A program made the position numbers and the translations under genes. 44,290 nt of DNA from Saprospiraceae bacterium (lineage in GTDB: Bacteria; Bacteroidota; Bacteroidia; Chitinophagales; Saprospiraceae), in contig JAGQWR010000005.1 in NCBI GenBank assembly GCA_020437105.1, positions 52,322 to 96,611 of the forward strand, read 5' to 3'. A model generated the notes under the pieces. It saw only the letters and a program-made list of their open reading frames with translations. It made no database searches and was not told where the DNA came from. This document shows, piece after piece, positions 1-8,785 of this stretch (the first letter of the stretch is position 1; each line of letters opens with the position of its first letter).

Positions 1-599
1 ACGCTGTCGGCACCACGTGCTTCTCCCGCATGTGCCGTACAGAAAAGTCCTTTCTCCCCGGCATAACGGAATGCCGAAATATGGGCATCAACAGGAAAAC
101 CTGCTTCATCTGCTGCTATATCAAATCCGACTATATGAGTACCTGAAAAGGCTTCTACGAGCTGAACAGTTTCCATACTCTGCGTTTCCGAAAAATGCCG
201 GAGTGTGCAAAGAATCACTCCCGCTTCCACGCCAGTTTTACGAATCCCCTCTACTGTCGCTTCTTCCACAATTTGCACCACTTCCTTCGGCGAAAGCCCA
301 CCCGACAAATGCTGCAAGGGCGCAAATCGAATCTCTGCATAAAGCACCTGATCTGCCTGCAACTGCTCAAATAGATCCAAGGTCACCAGGCGCAGCGCTT
401 CGGGGCTTTGCATGAGGTCAATTGCTGCTGAAGCACAGGCAATATATTCTGCCAGATTTGTGCATCTGGCAGGAGCTGTAAAAGAACTCCGATACTCCCT
501 CAGGGTGGTTCCAGGTCGCAATTTCCCAACAACTTCATAACTGAGCGAGCAGTCCAGATGCAGGTGTAATTCTATTTTTGGAAAATTTGCGAAATCCAT
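1..599 (-). CDS. add: Adenosine deaminase, 5' part (cut by left window edge)
   Basis: This is the first 199 codons of an adenosine deaminase, the zinc enzyme that converts adenosine to inosine in purine salvage. The start is the ATG at 599-597, giving MDFANFPKIELHLHLD. H12 and H14 form the HxH metal site at the end of the first barrel strand. Near the cut edge the segment TAHAGEARG supplies the third zinc ligand H190 and the catalytic Glu E193. The segment GFDIAADE before it matches the family's GxDLAGDE stretch. Family members are about 330-345 residues, so roughly 140 residues, including the last His/Asp ligands, lie outside the window. It lies 43 bp downstream of the VWA gene on the same strand, so it may be co-transcribed. 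Family assignment is firm; substrate choice (adenosine versus adenine) is not settled by this fragment. Confidence 0.9.
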   Translation of the reverse strand, partial: MDFANFPKIELHLHLDCSLSYEVVGKLRPGTTLREYRSSFTAPARCTNLAEYIACASAAIDLMQSPEALRLVTLDLFEQLQADQVLYAEIRFAPLQHLSGGLSPKEVVQIVEEATVEGIRKTGVEAGVILCTLRHFSETQSMETVQLVEAFSGTHIVGFDIAADEAGFPVDAHISAFRYAGEKGLFCTAHAGEARGADS

Positions 600-642
600 A
601 GTTCACATTAAAAGAGCATCAAGATAAAGGAGTTTGCCTTTT

Positions 643-2070
643 TTACCACGCAATCGTATGCTCCGCTTCCTGACCTGCCTCTATCGTAATCGTGAATTTT
701 TCCCGGGGATCGCCTTCCACTTTAACACCCCGAACATCAACTTCATAGGTTCCCGGACTTAATAAAAATGTTGCCGGGTTGGTGGTAGCCGAGGTATATG
801 TCCTTTTACCGTCAACCGATTTTCGCGGGTTTAGGAGGATTACATTAACAGTCGCATCACACAATTCGCCTCCAAAACTGGTTCCGACCCGAAGGATAGC
901 ACTTTCAAACTGATGCGCCAGAGCGGTTGTCTCGCCGGGCTTGATTTCAACACCCTCAAGCAGGATTTTTGCGGCTTCTCCTTTAATACTTACCGAGCCA
1001 ATCTCTATATCGTAAATGCCAGGCGACAGTTCTTTTTTCATGGGGTTAGATGCGGCCCCCTCATAGGTTCTGCCAGCGTTAACCTGCTTCTTGCTTCCAT
1101 GTTCGAGGATTTTAACGGCCGCATCATGTAGCGCCCCTCCACTGGTCACCGTTACTTCCAGAAAGCCGGAACTGAAATCAAATACCTGCTCATTAAGCTC
1201 GGTTTCCGAAACAACAAGATCCTCCTTATATTGGAGTGCTATGCCTCTTTGTCCGACAACACTCACCTCTAAATCATAGGTACCGCCAGGGATATTAAAA
1301 AGCGCCGGATTCGTTTCCGGATGCCCATAGGTGCGCATGCCTGCTACATCCTTTTCCCGACCTTTCTGAGTGACTACGACTGCACAATCAATCAGCTCGC
1401 CGTTTCGACGGCATTCAACAGATAATTGACCTTTGGCTTTATCAACTGTTAAATCGGTGGTCTGATTCAACGCATCCGAGAGTCCTTCCTTGTCTGAGGC
1501 GTCTATATACAAACCGTCTGAACTTTGCGCTGCACATTGCAGGGAAGCCCGGTCGGCATCCCCCAAATCAAATCCAATAACATGTAGTACAAAATCAATT
1601 CCGGCGGCCTTGGCCTCTTCTACCACCTGGCAAAGATCGCCTTCGCAGGTTTCGATACCATCGGTGATCAGGATAATCGTGGCCGCAGTACCACTGGTTT
1701 TCAGCTGATTGATAACAAGCCTGGCTGATTGAGCCAAGGGGGTTTTTCCAAGCGGATTTAAGCCTGTAATAGCTTTTTTGAAAGCAGTTTTGTCGGTATT
1801 CCCGGAAGGGAGCAATTCTTCAATATCTCCACAATCGCCTTTCTGCCGATGGCCATAAGCTACCAATCCGAGCGCCTGATCTGCAGGCATGCCATTTACC
1901 AAATCATATAGCACATCGCGAGCCAATGTGATTTTATAATCCGATCCGATTTGCTGCCACATCGAACCGCTTGCATCCAGGATGAAAATAATGGGTTTGG
2001 AAGAAGTGGTTTGTCCAAACGTATTTAAACTGGTAAACAGCGAAATAAATAATAGAAAATAAAATTTCAT
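643..2070 (-). CDS. Secreted von Willebrand factor A domain protein with three C-terminal repeats
   Basis: I chose the start at 2070 because it gives a clean signal peptide (MKFYFLLFISLFTSLNTFGQ) and is preceded by AAAGAG; an in-frame ATG at 2097 would put nine charged residues in front. The mature protein opens with a VWA domain. Its metal-ion-dependent adhesion site is intact: DASGS, the Thr of GKTPLAQS, and the Asp of ITDGIETC. The C-terminal half is three imperfect repeats of about 85 residues, each with a core like GxRTYxxxxTNPxxFxLxPGTYxVxV, probably beta-sandwich modules. There is no T9SS sorting domain and no lipobox, so the product is predicted periplasmic or released. VWA proteins of this kind usually mediate metal-dependent protein contacts; the partner is unknown. 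Confidence 0.85.
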   Translation of the reverse strand: MKFYFLLFISLFTSLNTFGQTTSSKPIIFILDASGSMWQQIGSDYKITLARDVLYDLVNGMPADQALGLVAYGHRQKGDCGDIEELLPSGNTDKTAFKKAITGLNPLGKTPLAQSARLVINQLKTSGTAATIILITDGIETCEGDLCQVVEEAKAAGIDFVLHVIGFDLGDADRASLQCAAQSSDGLYIDASDKEGLSDALNQTTDLTVDKAKGQLSVECRRNGELIDCAVVVTQKGREKDVAGMRTYGHPETNPALFNIPGGTYDLEVSVVGQRGIALQYKEDLVVSETELNEQVFDFSSGFLEVTVTSGGALHDAAVKILEHGSKKQVNAGRTYEGAASNPMKKELSPGIYDIEIGSVSIKGEAAKILLEGVEIKPGETTALAHQFESAILRVGTSFGGELCDATVNVILLNPRKSVDGKRTYTSATTNPATFLLSPGTYEVDVRGVKVEGDPREKFTITIEAGQEAEHTIAW

Positions 2071-2205
2071 CTCTTTGGTTTTATAGGTTCTCTCCAACCC
2101 AACGTGGCCTGGATAAGCAAACAGTACACTAAATTACATTTTAGCACATAAATTTTAAGAATAGTAAATTGCAATAGTTTCCTATATGAATTTAAAAATC
2201 AATAC

Positions 2206-2571
2206 ATGGAATTTTCAGACATACTGCAAGGACTACCCGATTTTGTGCAGGAAATTGCCACCAACTTGAGAGCCCTGGTACGACCCTTGCATCCCGATAT
2301 TCAAGAAGATTTAACCAAAACACGTACTATGGCAGGTGCTTTTTACAGCATTGGCTCAAAAAGCAATGTGATCATTTTTCTTCAACCCGGAGATGCACAT
2401 TGCAAATTGTACCTGCACCATACCGATAAGATTGACACCAGAGGACTGCCCCTCCAGGGTAAAGGAAAACACGCCAAACACATCAAACTGTTTGAATGGG
2501 ATCCTGCACTGGAAGACACCTATCGACTGGTGTTGACCGATATTACGCGTATCGTGGCAGAGAAGGCATAA
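2206..2571 (+). CDS. Small DUF1801-like protein
   Basis: A 121-residue soluble protein without signal peptide or membrane segment. The pattern of an N-terminal helix (FVQEIATNLRALVRPLHPDIQEDL), a central beta-rich part (AGAFYSIGSKSNVIIFLQPGDAHCKLYLHH) and a C-terminal helix (DTYRLVLTDITRIVAEKA) fits the DUF1801/YdhG-type fold, which is often annotated without a known function. It stands alone on the plus strand between two leftward genes, and its stop lies 15 bp from the stop of the convergent TonB-dependent receptor gene. The family call is by general resemblance, so confidence is moderate. That it is a real gene is more certain. Confidence 0.55.
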   Translation: MEFSDILQGLPDFVQEIATNLRALVRPLHPDIQEDLTKTRTMAGAFYSIGSKSNVIIFLQPGDAHCKLYLHHTDKIDTRGLPLQGKGKHAKHIKLFEWDPALEDTYRLVLTDITRIVAEKA

Positions 2572-2586
2572 ACACCTGGCCTACCA

Positions 2587-4968
2587 TTAAAAATCAACTT
2601 GCATAGCTAACACAGGCACCAATCCGCTGGTATGATTTCTAAAAAACAAGGTATGCGTATCTGAGGAATAACCTATGCCACTCGGGTTTTTATAATTCAA
2701 AACATTCTGAATATCCAGCGATAAATTGCCTGCTAAATTCGGACGATTAAATCGATAGGCAATACGCGCATCTATCCGGAAATAATTCGGAATCCGGGCG
2801 CTGTTTGTTTGAGACTCATCTCCTACATAAGTCCCTGAAATTAAAGATGCCGCTTCATCCAATGGCGTATATCTATTTCCGCCATTAAAAAGAACCCGGA
2901 AACCTGCTTGTAGGGTCCGATCCTTTTTGAATGAAAATTCGCGACCAAGAGTAAGCGCAGAAACAAAATCATTTGCGAAGGTAGTCGGGTAGCGATTTCC
3001 GTCCTTGGGATAAAACCAGGACTGGAAAAAAGATCCCGTCAGCAAAAAGAACACTTTGCTGGAAAAGAATTTTTCCACAGCCAAATCTAAACCATAATTC
3101 TCTCCCTTGCCCCCCGACTCTACGTCCGTTTCCGGAAAAGAAGAACGCTCATTTAACATCCAATACAAATCTGTCGAATCTCCACTTATCGGCACATTAA
3201 ATAAACGCTGATAATACATCTCCGCTGAAAAGCGCAAACCTGTAGCCGTGGCATAATCGTAAGACAGAACCAGGTGTTGGGATTTAATCAGTGGCAGTCC
3301 CAAGTTTGGGTAACTAGTCTGAATCTGGCTTCCCACAGTATCCTGAACCTGATAAAAATAAGCTGCCATCGGCAGGATCTTACTATAAAGTCCATAGGCA
3401 AAACTTACTGTCTGCTGCGTATTAAGCCGCACCCGCAGCGACACCCGCGGCTCTACCGAATAGGTGTCATTCAATGGCAAATACAAAAAATGCCCGCCGA
3501 CATTCAGGCTTGTTCGGCTTCCCAGATTCTGACTGCCCTGCACATAATACTGTATGGTTGAAGTACTACCGGAACCATTGATTGCCAGGTTGGCATTTTC
3601 CACCAGGACATTGCTTATATCCTGCCGTTGAATGGTCTTTTTATAGAAATCGTAATTCAGAATATAATTATACAACAGCCCGGTTTTCACCCTGAAATTT
3701 TCCGTTACCTTCCAATTGTAGGTAAAGGAGGAAACCAGTCTCGATTCATTATGGCGCTCATCGTGGTAGTTGCTGCGATTGTCCATTTGGTCGAGCACGT
3801 CGTAGTAAAACTCAATCTGACTCCCCATCAGAGCAACTGCCGCTTTGAAATAGGATTTTTTATTGATAAATCGGGTATAAGTCGTACCCACGGCACCCAT
3901 ATTGCTGTCTCGAATCCGGTCTTCCCAATGACTGGCATCGGTAGAATCCCGCTCGCTAATTTTAGCTACCGGATTATAATGTTCCTGACTCAGGCCACCC
4001 AATCCAAAAAAACTAAGTCGGCTTTTTTCATTCGCAGTCAAAACCACATTAAAAGAAAGATCCTGAAATTCATTTGTTACCCGCTCTCCAACGAGGTAAA
4101 TACCCAAATTGGTGAGGATGCCCAGGGTAGAATAGCGATAATTGACGAGGTAAGAAGACGCTCCCTTTTTTATGGGCCCTTCGGTAGCTAAATCAATGCC
4201 CAGTAAACCCACCTTAACACGATGCTGCCGGTCGGTCATGTTTCCTTTTCGGAAATGCACATCCATGACGCCTGAAATAGCATTGCCATACTCAGCCGGC
4301 ATACCCCCGGTTGAAAAATCAGACCGACTCAACAACTGAGCACTGAAAACCGTAATTCCGCCTCCGGATGTACCTGGACGGGCAAAGTGGTTGGGGTTGG
4401 GGATATCAATCCCTTCCAGACGCCACATCATCCCAAAAGAAGAATTTCCCCGAATAATGATATCATTTTCATTGTCGTCGGAGCCTTGCGCTACACCGGG
4501 GTAAGCCAGAGCCAATCGCCCGGGATCATTTACACTGGCCGCAATTCGATCCGTTTCATCAGCAGAAAAAGAACGCGTGCTAACCACCGACAACTCATTA
4601 ATGGGCGTATTCACATTACTACCCGCGCTGACAACCACTTCACTCAGGTCTATAGTACTTTCCAGCAACTCAATTTCGAGATAGACGGCTTTCGCCGAAT
4701 TCAGGACAAAACCTTCACTTTGATAATTTTGATAGCCCAGGTAATTTACAGAAATGGTTTGCCGACCCACAGGTACTTCCCGAATTTCAAAACTGCCATT
4801 CTCATCTGTAAAGGTAGCCAGGCCTGCCTCAGAATTAATAATGACAGTAGCTCCAACAATAGTTTGCTGCGTAATCTTGTCTGTTACTCGTCCACTTACA
4901 GTCTGACTTTGTTGGCCCATCACCCCAAAAGGCATTGCCAGGCAGAATAGAATGAAAAGCTGCTTCAT
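2587..4968 (-). CDS. TonB-dependent receptor with carboxypeptidase-regulatory N-terminal domain
   Basis: A 793-residue outer-membrane receptor. After a signal peptide (MKQLFILFCLAMPFGVMG) comes a carboxypeptidase-regulatory-like beta-sandwich (about residues 22-105, SGRVTDKITQQTIVGATV), then LSEVVVSAG, a plug domain with IIIRGNSS and GGMPAEYGNAISGVMDV, and a beta-barrel ending in the aromatic-terminated strand VLAMQVDF. Such receptors take up bulky ligands across the outer membrane using TonB-ExbBD energy. It lacks the adjacent SusD partner and SusC size (about 1000 residues), so it is not a typical SusCD glycan importer. It is the last gene of a tight leftward unit: the diheme cytochrome gene ends only 6 bp upstream of its start. 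The ligand is unknown. Context suggests a link to whatever the cytochrome and beta-helix lipoproteins do. Confidence 0.9.
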   Translation of the reverse strand: MKQLFILFCLAMPFGVMGQQSQTVSGRVTDKITQQTIVGATVIINSEAGLATFTDENGSFEIREVPVGRQTISVNYLGYQNYQSEGFVLNSAKAVYLEIELLESTIDLSEVVVSAGSNVNTPINELSVVSTRSFSADETDRIAASVNDPGRLALAYPGVAQGSDDNENDIIIRGNSSFGMMWRLEGIDIPNPNHFARPGTSGGGITVFSAQLLSRSDFSTGGMPAEYGNAISGVMDVHFRKGNMTDRQHRVKVGLLGIDLATEGPIKKGASSYLVNYRYSTLGILTNLGIYLVGERVTNEFQDLSFNVVLTANEKSRLSFFGLGGLSQEHYNPVAKISERDSTDASHWEDRIRDSNMGAVGTTYTRFINKKSYFKAAVALMGSQIEFYYDVLDQMDNRSNYHDERHNESRLVSSFTYNWKVTENFRVKTGLLYNYILNYDFYKKTIQRQDISNVLVENANLAINGSGSTSTIQYYVQGSQNLGSRTSLNVGGHFLYLPLNDTYSVEPRVSLRVRLNTQQTVSFAYGLYSKILPMAAYFYQVQDTVGSQIQTSYPNLGLPLIKSQHLVLSYDYATATGLRFSAEMYYQRLFNVPISGDSTDLYWMLNERSSFPETDVESGGKGENYGLDLAVEKFFSSKVFFLLTGSFFQSWFYPKDGNRYPTTFANDFVSALTLGREFSFKKDRTLQAGFRVLFNGGNRYTPLDEAASLISGTYVGDESQTNSARIPNYFRIDARIAYRFNRPNLAGNLSLDIQNVLNYKNPSGIGYSSDTHTLFFRNHTSGLVPVLAMQVDF

Positions 4969-4974
4969 AATGTG

Positions 4975-6036
4975 CTATTCCATATTTTGAATCCATTCCC
5001 GAATCAGGCTAATGCCTTCCGCATGCACCATTGTCCTTCCCAGTTCCGGCATCATTACACCGGTCTCATCAGATTCCATGCGGTAGAGCAGAATAGACTG
5101 ATCGGGTGCGCCTTTAACAATGCTATACGAGCGCCCACCGCTTGCTCGTCCGGTAGCAACTGGTGGTTTATTGACTCCCAGATTGAGGTCTATCGGTGCC
5201 CCATATACTAAATTTAGTCCGGTAGTACCACCAGGGCCAAATGGATTATGGCAATGTCCGCAGTTAATATCCAGATAAGCAGTAGCCCGTTGATGCAGTG
5301 GATATTCATTGGGCGCATTCCACACGGCTGCTTTAGGATGTTGAGCTGCCGGGTCAAAACCAGTCAGGTAGCCCGTTTCCGCCCATTTTTCTAATTGGTT
5401 GGAGGTACCATCCGCGTAAGCGAAAGAGCGATTCAGGTTACGCACTTTGGGCCCAATTGGCTCCAGCTTTTGTTTGTATGAATGGCAGCCCTTACATTGA
5501 TTTTTATTTGGAATAATATAATCAGCATGCATCGCCTGGCCTTCAGTATTTGTCCAGTCGATCGCTACAATATCCCCAACAATATCTAATTCAGCATCAG
5601 TTTGCCTGGCATTCCAAATGTATGAATGTGCTTCCCAGCCACTTTCCCGATGTACGAGTAATCGGGTTTCGATGAGGCGTCTTTCGGTAGCCGGATCCCG
5701 TTCGTCCTTTTCGAAATAGAAGTTTTTGATCAGCACTGCTCCAACCGGAAAATCTAAAACATGATCGGTCGTATAGGCTGCGCTGGTCCCGGGCGGCAGC
5801 CAGACAAATCTGGCTTTGTGGGCATAATCCGAAAAAAGCGGCGTATTCAAATCATAGGGTAACACACCGGTATTTGGCTGAAGTGCAGAGGGATCCCCAA
5901 CGAAAAAATGATATTGCGATAAGCGCTCAAAAGGAGCTTCCGAAATATTTACCGATACTCCTTTTTGGGTCTGGGTACATTTAGCCAGGAGCAACAAACT
6001 CCCAAGGCCGATTAGTATGACAATAAAATTTCTCAT
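4975..6036 (-). CDS. Diheme c-type cytochrome lipoprotein, SO2930-like family
   Basis: A 353-residue protein beginning with a lipoprotein signal (lipobox LLAKC, Cys20). It carries two haem-binding motifs, CKGCH at 181-185 and CGHCH at 259-263. The overall layout (about 180 residues before the first haem site, a short linker, then a second domain) matches the family I know as SO2930-type diheme cytochromes, which are typically encoded beside SO2929-type parallel beta-helix proteins. That is exactly the arrangement here: its start overlaps the beta-helix gene's end by 4 bp (ATGA-type coupling). It likely sits in the periplasm or outer membrane as an electron carrier or redox enzyme. The reaction is not known to me. 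Met/His axial ligands cannot be assigned from sequence alone. Confidence 0.85.
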   Translation of the reverse strand: MRNFIVILIGLGSLLLLAKCTQTQKGVSVNISEAPFERLSQYHFFVGDPSALQPNTGVLPYDLNTPLFSDYAHKARFVWLPPGTSAAYTTDHVLDFPVGAVLIKNFYFEKDERDPATERRLIETRLLVHRESGWEAHSYIWNARQTDAELDIVGDIVAIDWTNTEGQAMHADYIIPNKNQCKGCHSYKQKLEPIGPKVRNLNRSFAYADGTSNQLEKWAETGYLTGFDPAAQHPKAAVWNAPNEYPLHQRATAYLDINCGHCHNPFGPGGTTGLNLVYGAPIDLNLGVNKPPVATGRASGGRSYSIVKGAPDQSILLYRMESDETGVMMPELGRTMVHAEGISLIREWIQNME

Positions 6037-7295
6037 TTAGATTCTGACAGCCAGGTATCGTGACCTTCTAATGTGAGGGGTTCCTGCTGGCAATCAAAAG
6101 CACTGATGTCTGTCGAAATAACCTGAGCCAGTTTTTCCGGATTTAATCCATTTTCGTCCATCGCTGCAGCTGCGTTCAGATTAATAAAAGGCAAGTCTCC
6201 ATTATTCCGAAAGCAAATCCGATGTGCTTCGAGCATTGCCCCGTTTTCATCGAGGTGCATCGGATTGACCACTCCGTCATAAGCGATACCCGCAGGTTGC
6301 CCTTGCATGATCATGGAAAATAGCTGTCCAAACTCGGTTGTGGTATCCGACGGACCGTTTCCCATCGTGATTTGATTATCGTGGATATCCAGGCCGTGAC
6401 AGAACGGATCATACGCTTCAGATTGAAAAGGCCGGCCAGTGAGTTGCCAGCTATTGAGTGCAATGCTTACGGTATTATGTCCGCTGATGCGATTGTTATA
6501 CACTTCGATATCCCGATGCGCCATAACCAGCAAACCGGTACCTGGCGGTAAAATGCTGACAACAATACCCGGAGCGGCAAAATTTTCGCCATTATTCTGT
6601 GCTACTTCATTATCGTGTACCCGAATGTCATGTCCATTTGCCTGAGGTAGATCGGGCATGTCAAAAATGAGGAGTCCACCGGCATTGTCGGTAGCTTTAT
6701 TAGCATAGACATCTGCATTGATGGTGTTTTCGATTTCAATGCCGGCTACATTATTGTGAGCCCAATTATTGCGCACCACCACGTTTGTAGATTGCCCGAC
6801 ATAGATACCGGCATCCATGGCAAAGGAAGCTTCACAATTTTCCATCAGCACATTGGTACAGGTGACCGGATAGAGGCCGTAACCCCCATTACTATCCAGT
6901 TTACCACCTGTCCAGGTGGCTTCCAAATCTCGCATAATAACACGATTGCAGCCCTGGACTTTTATCGCATCGCCTTTGCTGTCAGCAACGGTAAATCCTT
7001 CCAGCGTAATGCCATCTACAGCTTTGATAATCATGCCTTCGCCACCTTCCACCTGGCCTTTAAAGGAGAGGATGGTTTTTCCTTTTCCGGCGCCTTTGAT
7101 CGTTACATTGGAAACATCATTAAAGGAGAGCGGACGATTTAACTCAAAGGTTCCTTCCGGAATGGTGACCGTAGTACCTTCTTTGGCTTCAATGAGTTGT
7201 CGTTGCAATTCCTTCCCAAAGTCCTTGGGCTCGGAAGAAGTATTACATGAATAGATAAAGAGGCTGAGCAGCCCCAAGGGGAAAAAGATTTTCAT
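6033..7295 (-). CDS. Parallel beta-helix lipoprotein, SO2929-like family
   Basis: A 420-residue protein with a lipoprotein signal (MKIFFPLGLLSLFIYSC, Cys17). The body is a right-handed parallel beta-helix of pectate-lyase/NosD style: successive turns such as VTIKGAGKGKTILSF, ITLEGFTVADSKGDAIKVQG, VIMRDLEATWTGG, VLMENCEASFAMDAGIYVG, VVVRNNWAHNNVAGIEIEN and ADVYANKATDNAGGLLI are visible. The family is the known genomic partner of the SO2930-type diheme cytochrome, whose gene overlaps it by 4 bp. Beta-helix proteins often bind or cleave polysaccharides, but I cannot identify catalytic residues, so enzymatic activity is not claimed. The gene follows the metallo-beta-lactamase gene by 65 bp and may have its own promoter there. 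Confidence 0.85.
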   Translation of the reverse strand: MKIFFPLGLLSLFIYSCNTSSEPKDFGKELQRQLIEAKEGTTVTIPEGTFELNRPLSFNDVSNVTIKGAGKGKTILSFKGQVEGGEGMIIKAVDGITLEGFTVADSKGDAIKVQGCNRVIMRDLEATWTGGKLDSNGGYGLYPVTCTNVLMENCEASFAMDAGIYVGQSTNVVVRNNWAHNNVAGIEIENTINADVYANKATDNAGGLLIFDMPDLPQANGHDIRVHDNEVAQNNGENFAAPGIVVSILPPGTGLLVMAHRDIEVYNNRISGHNTVSIALNSWQLTGRPFQSEAYDPFCHGLDIHDNQITMGNGPSDTTTEFGQLFSMIMQGQPAGIAYDGVVNPMHLDENGAMLEAHRICFRNNGDLPFINLNAAAAMDENGLNPEKLAQVISTDISAFDCQQEPLTLEGHDTWLSESK

Positions 7296-7327
7296 ACTTG
7301 TGAGTTGCGGCTGAATGGGGCTATGTG

Positions 7328-7356
7328 TGAAAATATTAAAATTTTCAGAATAGCAA
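7328..7356 (-). promoter_or_regulatory. Possible promoter for the beta-helix/cytochrome/receptor unit
   Basis: On the minus strand a TTG (7356-7354) is followed after 18 bp by TATTTTCA (7335-7328), near the Bacteroidota pattern TTG-N19-TAnnTTTG. It lies in the gap between the beta-lactamase stop and the beta-helix start. The last base of the -7 box deviates and the region is AT-rich, so this could be chance. Confidence 0.3.
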
Positions 7357-7358
7357 CA

Positions 7359-8093
7359 CTAATTTGCAAAGAGGGAGATCGTAAAATCCAATAATTCTGT
7401 ACCGCCTGCTTTCCCGTGTCCGGGAATGACCTGTTTTGCAGAAGGGAAGCGATTCTTCAACTTTTCTACTGTTTTAGACCATTCAGTTTCATTGGCATCA
7501 GCCAAATTTCCTTTACCGGCTCCCATAGATTTAACCATACAGCCTCCAAACAAGGTTTTTTCTGTCGGAATCCAGGCGACTATATTATCAATCGTATGCG
7601 CTTCTCCCGGATAAAAAAGCAAGATCTTTTGTCCTTGAAAACGCAGGGTTTTTCGTTTCCGAAATCCATTTCCAGGAACAACTTCTCCGGCATTCTGAGC
7701 TAATTCCTGGGTTCGGGTACTCGACCAGGATGGGATGCCTTTTTGATGAAAAACGGCCAACCCAGCCAGGCAATCACTATGAAAATGGTTGACTACCACA
7801 GCCTGAATATCAAGTCCCATATCCATAGTAAGCCAGTTGAGTAAAGATTTCGATAATTCCAGCGTGACCGGAGTATCAAAGATGACACATTTTTTATCGG
7901 AAACATAAATCAGGCCATTCGATGAAAATCGGCCATAGGGTTCTATACTCGTAAAGGAGCTATGGATAAAAATATGCTCGGAGAGCGGAATAATATGCAG
8001 ATCTTCCGAAAGGATTATTTTCTCATCCGCTTGCGCGGATGCAGTATCTGCCAACATAAACAGGAAAAACATTCCTACTAATTTGACCTGCAT
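7359..8093 (-). CDS. bla: Subclass B1 metallo-beta-lactamase
   Basis: A 244-residue exported protein (signal MQVKLVGMFFLFMLADTASAQ) with every hallmark of a subclass B1 metallo-beta-lactamase. The zinc-1 site is H103, H105 (HFHSD) and H166 (EAHTIDN). The zinc-2 site is D107, C185 (GGCMVKS) and H226 (IPGHG). K188 and N196 (GNLADAN) correspond to the substrate-contacting Lys224 and Asn233 of standard B1 numbering. The residue after the zinc-2 Asp is Cys108, as in the Bacteroides CcrA type rather than Arg. These enzymes hydrolyse penicillins, cephalosporins and usually carbapenems in the periplasm. Its gene starts 2 bp after the LytTR regulator's stop, so it appears co-transcribed with a two-component system. 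No mobile element is adjacent, so it looks like a resident chromosomal gene. Actual spectrum and expression are unknown. Confidence 0.9.
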   Translation of the reverse strand: MQVKLVGMFFLFMLADTASAQADEKIILSEDLHIIPLSEHIFIHSSFTSIEPYGRFSSNGLIYVSDKKCVIFDTPVTLELSKSLLNWLTMDMGLDIQAVVVNHFHSDCLAGLAVFHQKGIPSWSSTRTQELAQNAGEVVPGNGFRKRKTLRFQGQKILLFYPGEAHTIDNIVAWIPTEKTLFGGCMVKSMGAGKGNLADANETEWSKTVEKLKNRFPSAKQVIPGHGKAGGTELLDFTISLFAN

Positions 8094-8095
8094 TT

Positions 8096-8785
8096 TTATC
8101 GCTTTAAAGAATCAATAAGTTTTAAAAACGGCTCGCGCAAAGTAGCACTAATCGGAATTCGGGTATTTGCCACAAACACATGATTATCCTCAATTTTTTC
8201 AATCCACTGTAGTGATACAATATATGATCGATGAATCTGAACAAAGCTATTTGACGGAAGCAATAGCTTGGTTTCTTTAACCGAGGCTCGTACTAAAACT
8301 TTTCCGCTTTCAGTGTAATAACAAACGTAATTCCCTTCTCCTTCTACATATCGAATTTCATCGTAAAATAAGCGGCGTTTTTGAGTTCCGGAATTTACAA
8401 AAAAGAAATTATTACTTCCCGGCGCCTCAGATTTTAAGCGTTCCTGAGCTTTTGAAACGGCGGCAAAAAACCGGGCAAAATCAAATGGTTTTAATAAATA
8501 ATCGATCGCTTCGACCTCATAACTTTCGATAGCATACTCGCTGTGTGCTGTCGTAAAAATAACCAGCGGATTGGAAGGGATACTTCGGGCAAATTGGAGT
8601 CCGTTTAAATCGGGCATATTAATATCCAGAAAAAGCAGATCCACCGGATTTTCACTTAAATACGTAATGGCTTGCATGGGGTCAATAAAATCGGCCACCA
8701 AACTCAAAAAAGGAACTCTGGAAATATGGTTTCTTATTATTTCCAGCGCACGAGGTTCATCATCAACGGCAATACACTTGATCAT
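8096..8785 (-). CDS. LytTR-family response regulator
   Basis: A 229-residue two-component response regulator. Residues 1-120 are a CheY-like receiver with acid pair D8/D9, phospho-acceptor D54 (LLFLDINMPD), the Thr of VIFTTAHSEYAIESY and the Lys of YLLKPFDF. About 125-229 is a LytTR DNA-binding domain (IRYVEGEGNYVCYYT, FVQIHRSYIVSLQWIEKI). Its start overlaps the end of the sensor kinase gene by 4 bp, marking the pair as partners, and the metallo-beta-lactamase gene follows after 2 bp. LytTR regulators bind pairs of short direct repeats upstream of targets. The target is not shown by sequence; autoregulation of this operon is the simplest inference. Confidence 0.93.
   Translation of the reverse strand: MIKCIAVDDEPRALEIIRNHISRVPFLSLVADFIDPMQAITYLSENPVDLLFLDINMPDLNGLQFARSIPSNPLVIFTTAHSEYAIESYEVEAIDYLLKPFDFARFFAAVSKAQERLKSEAPGSNNFFFVNSGTQKRRLFYDEIRYVEGEGNYVCYYTESGKVLVRASVKETKLLLPSNSFVQIHRSYIVSLQWIEKIEDNHVFVANTRIPISATLREPFLKLIDSLKR

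Noticed and set aside
17..415. 132-codon plus-strand frame at the left edge.
   Set aside because: It is the antisense shadow of the adenosine deaminase gene, whose zinc-binding motifs are clear on the minus strand.
3628..4191. 187-codon plus-strand frame inside the first TonB receptor gene, and similar long antisense frames in polA and carB.
   Set aside because: All lie opposite well-supported genes and show no domain pattern of their own.
2587..4968. SusC assignment for the first TonB receptor.
   Set aside because: It is short (793 residues) and no SusD gene is adjacent.
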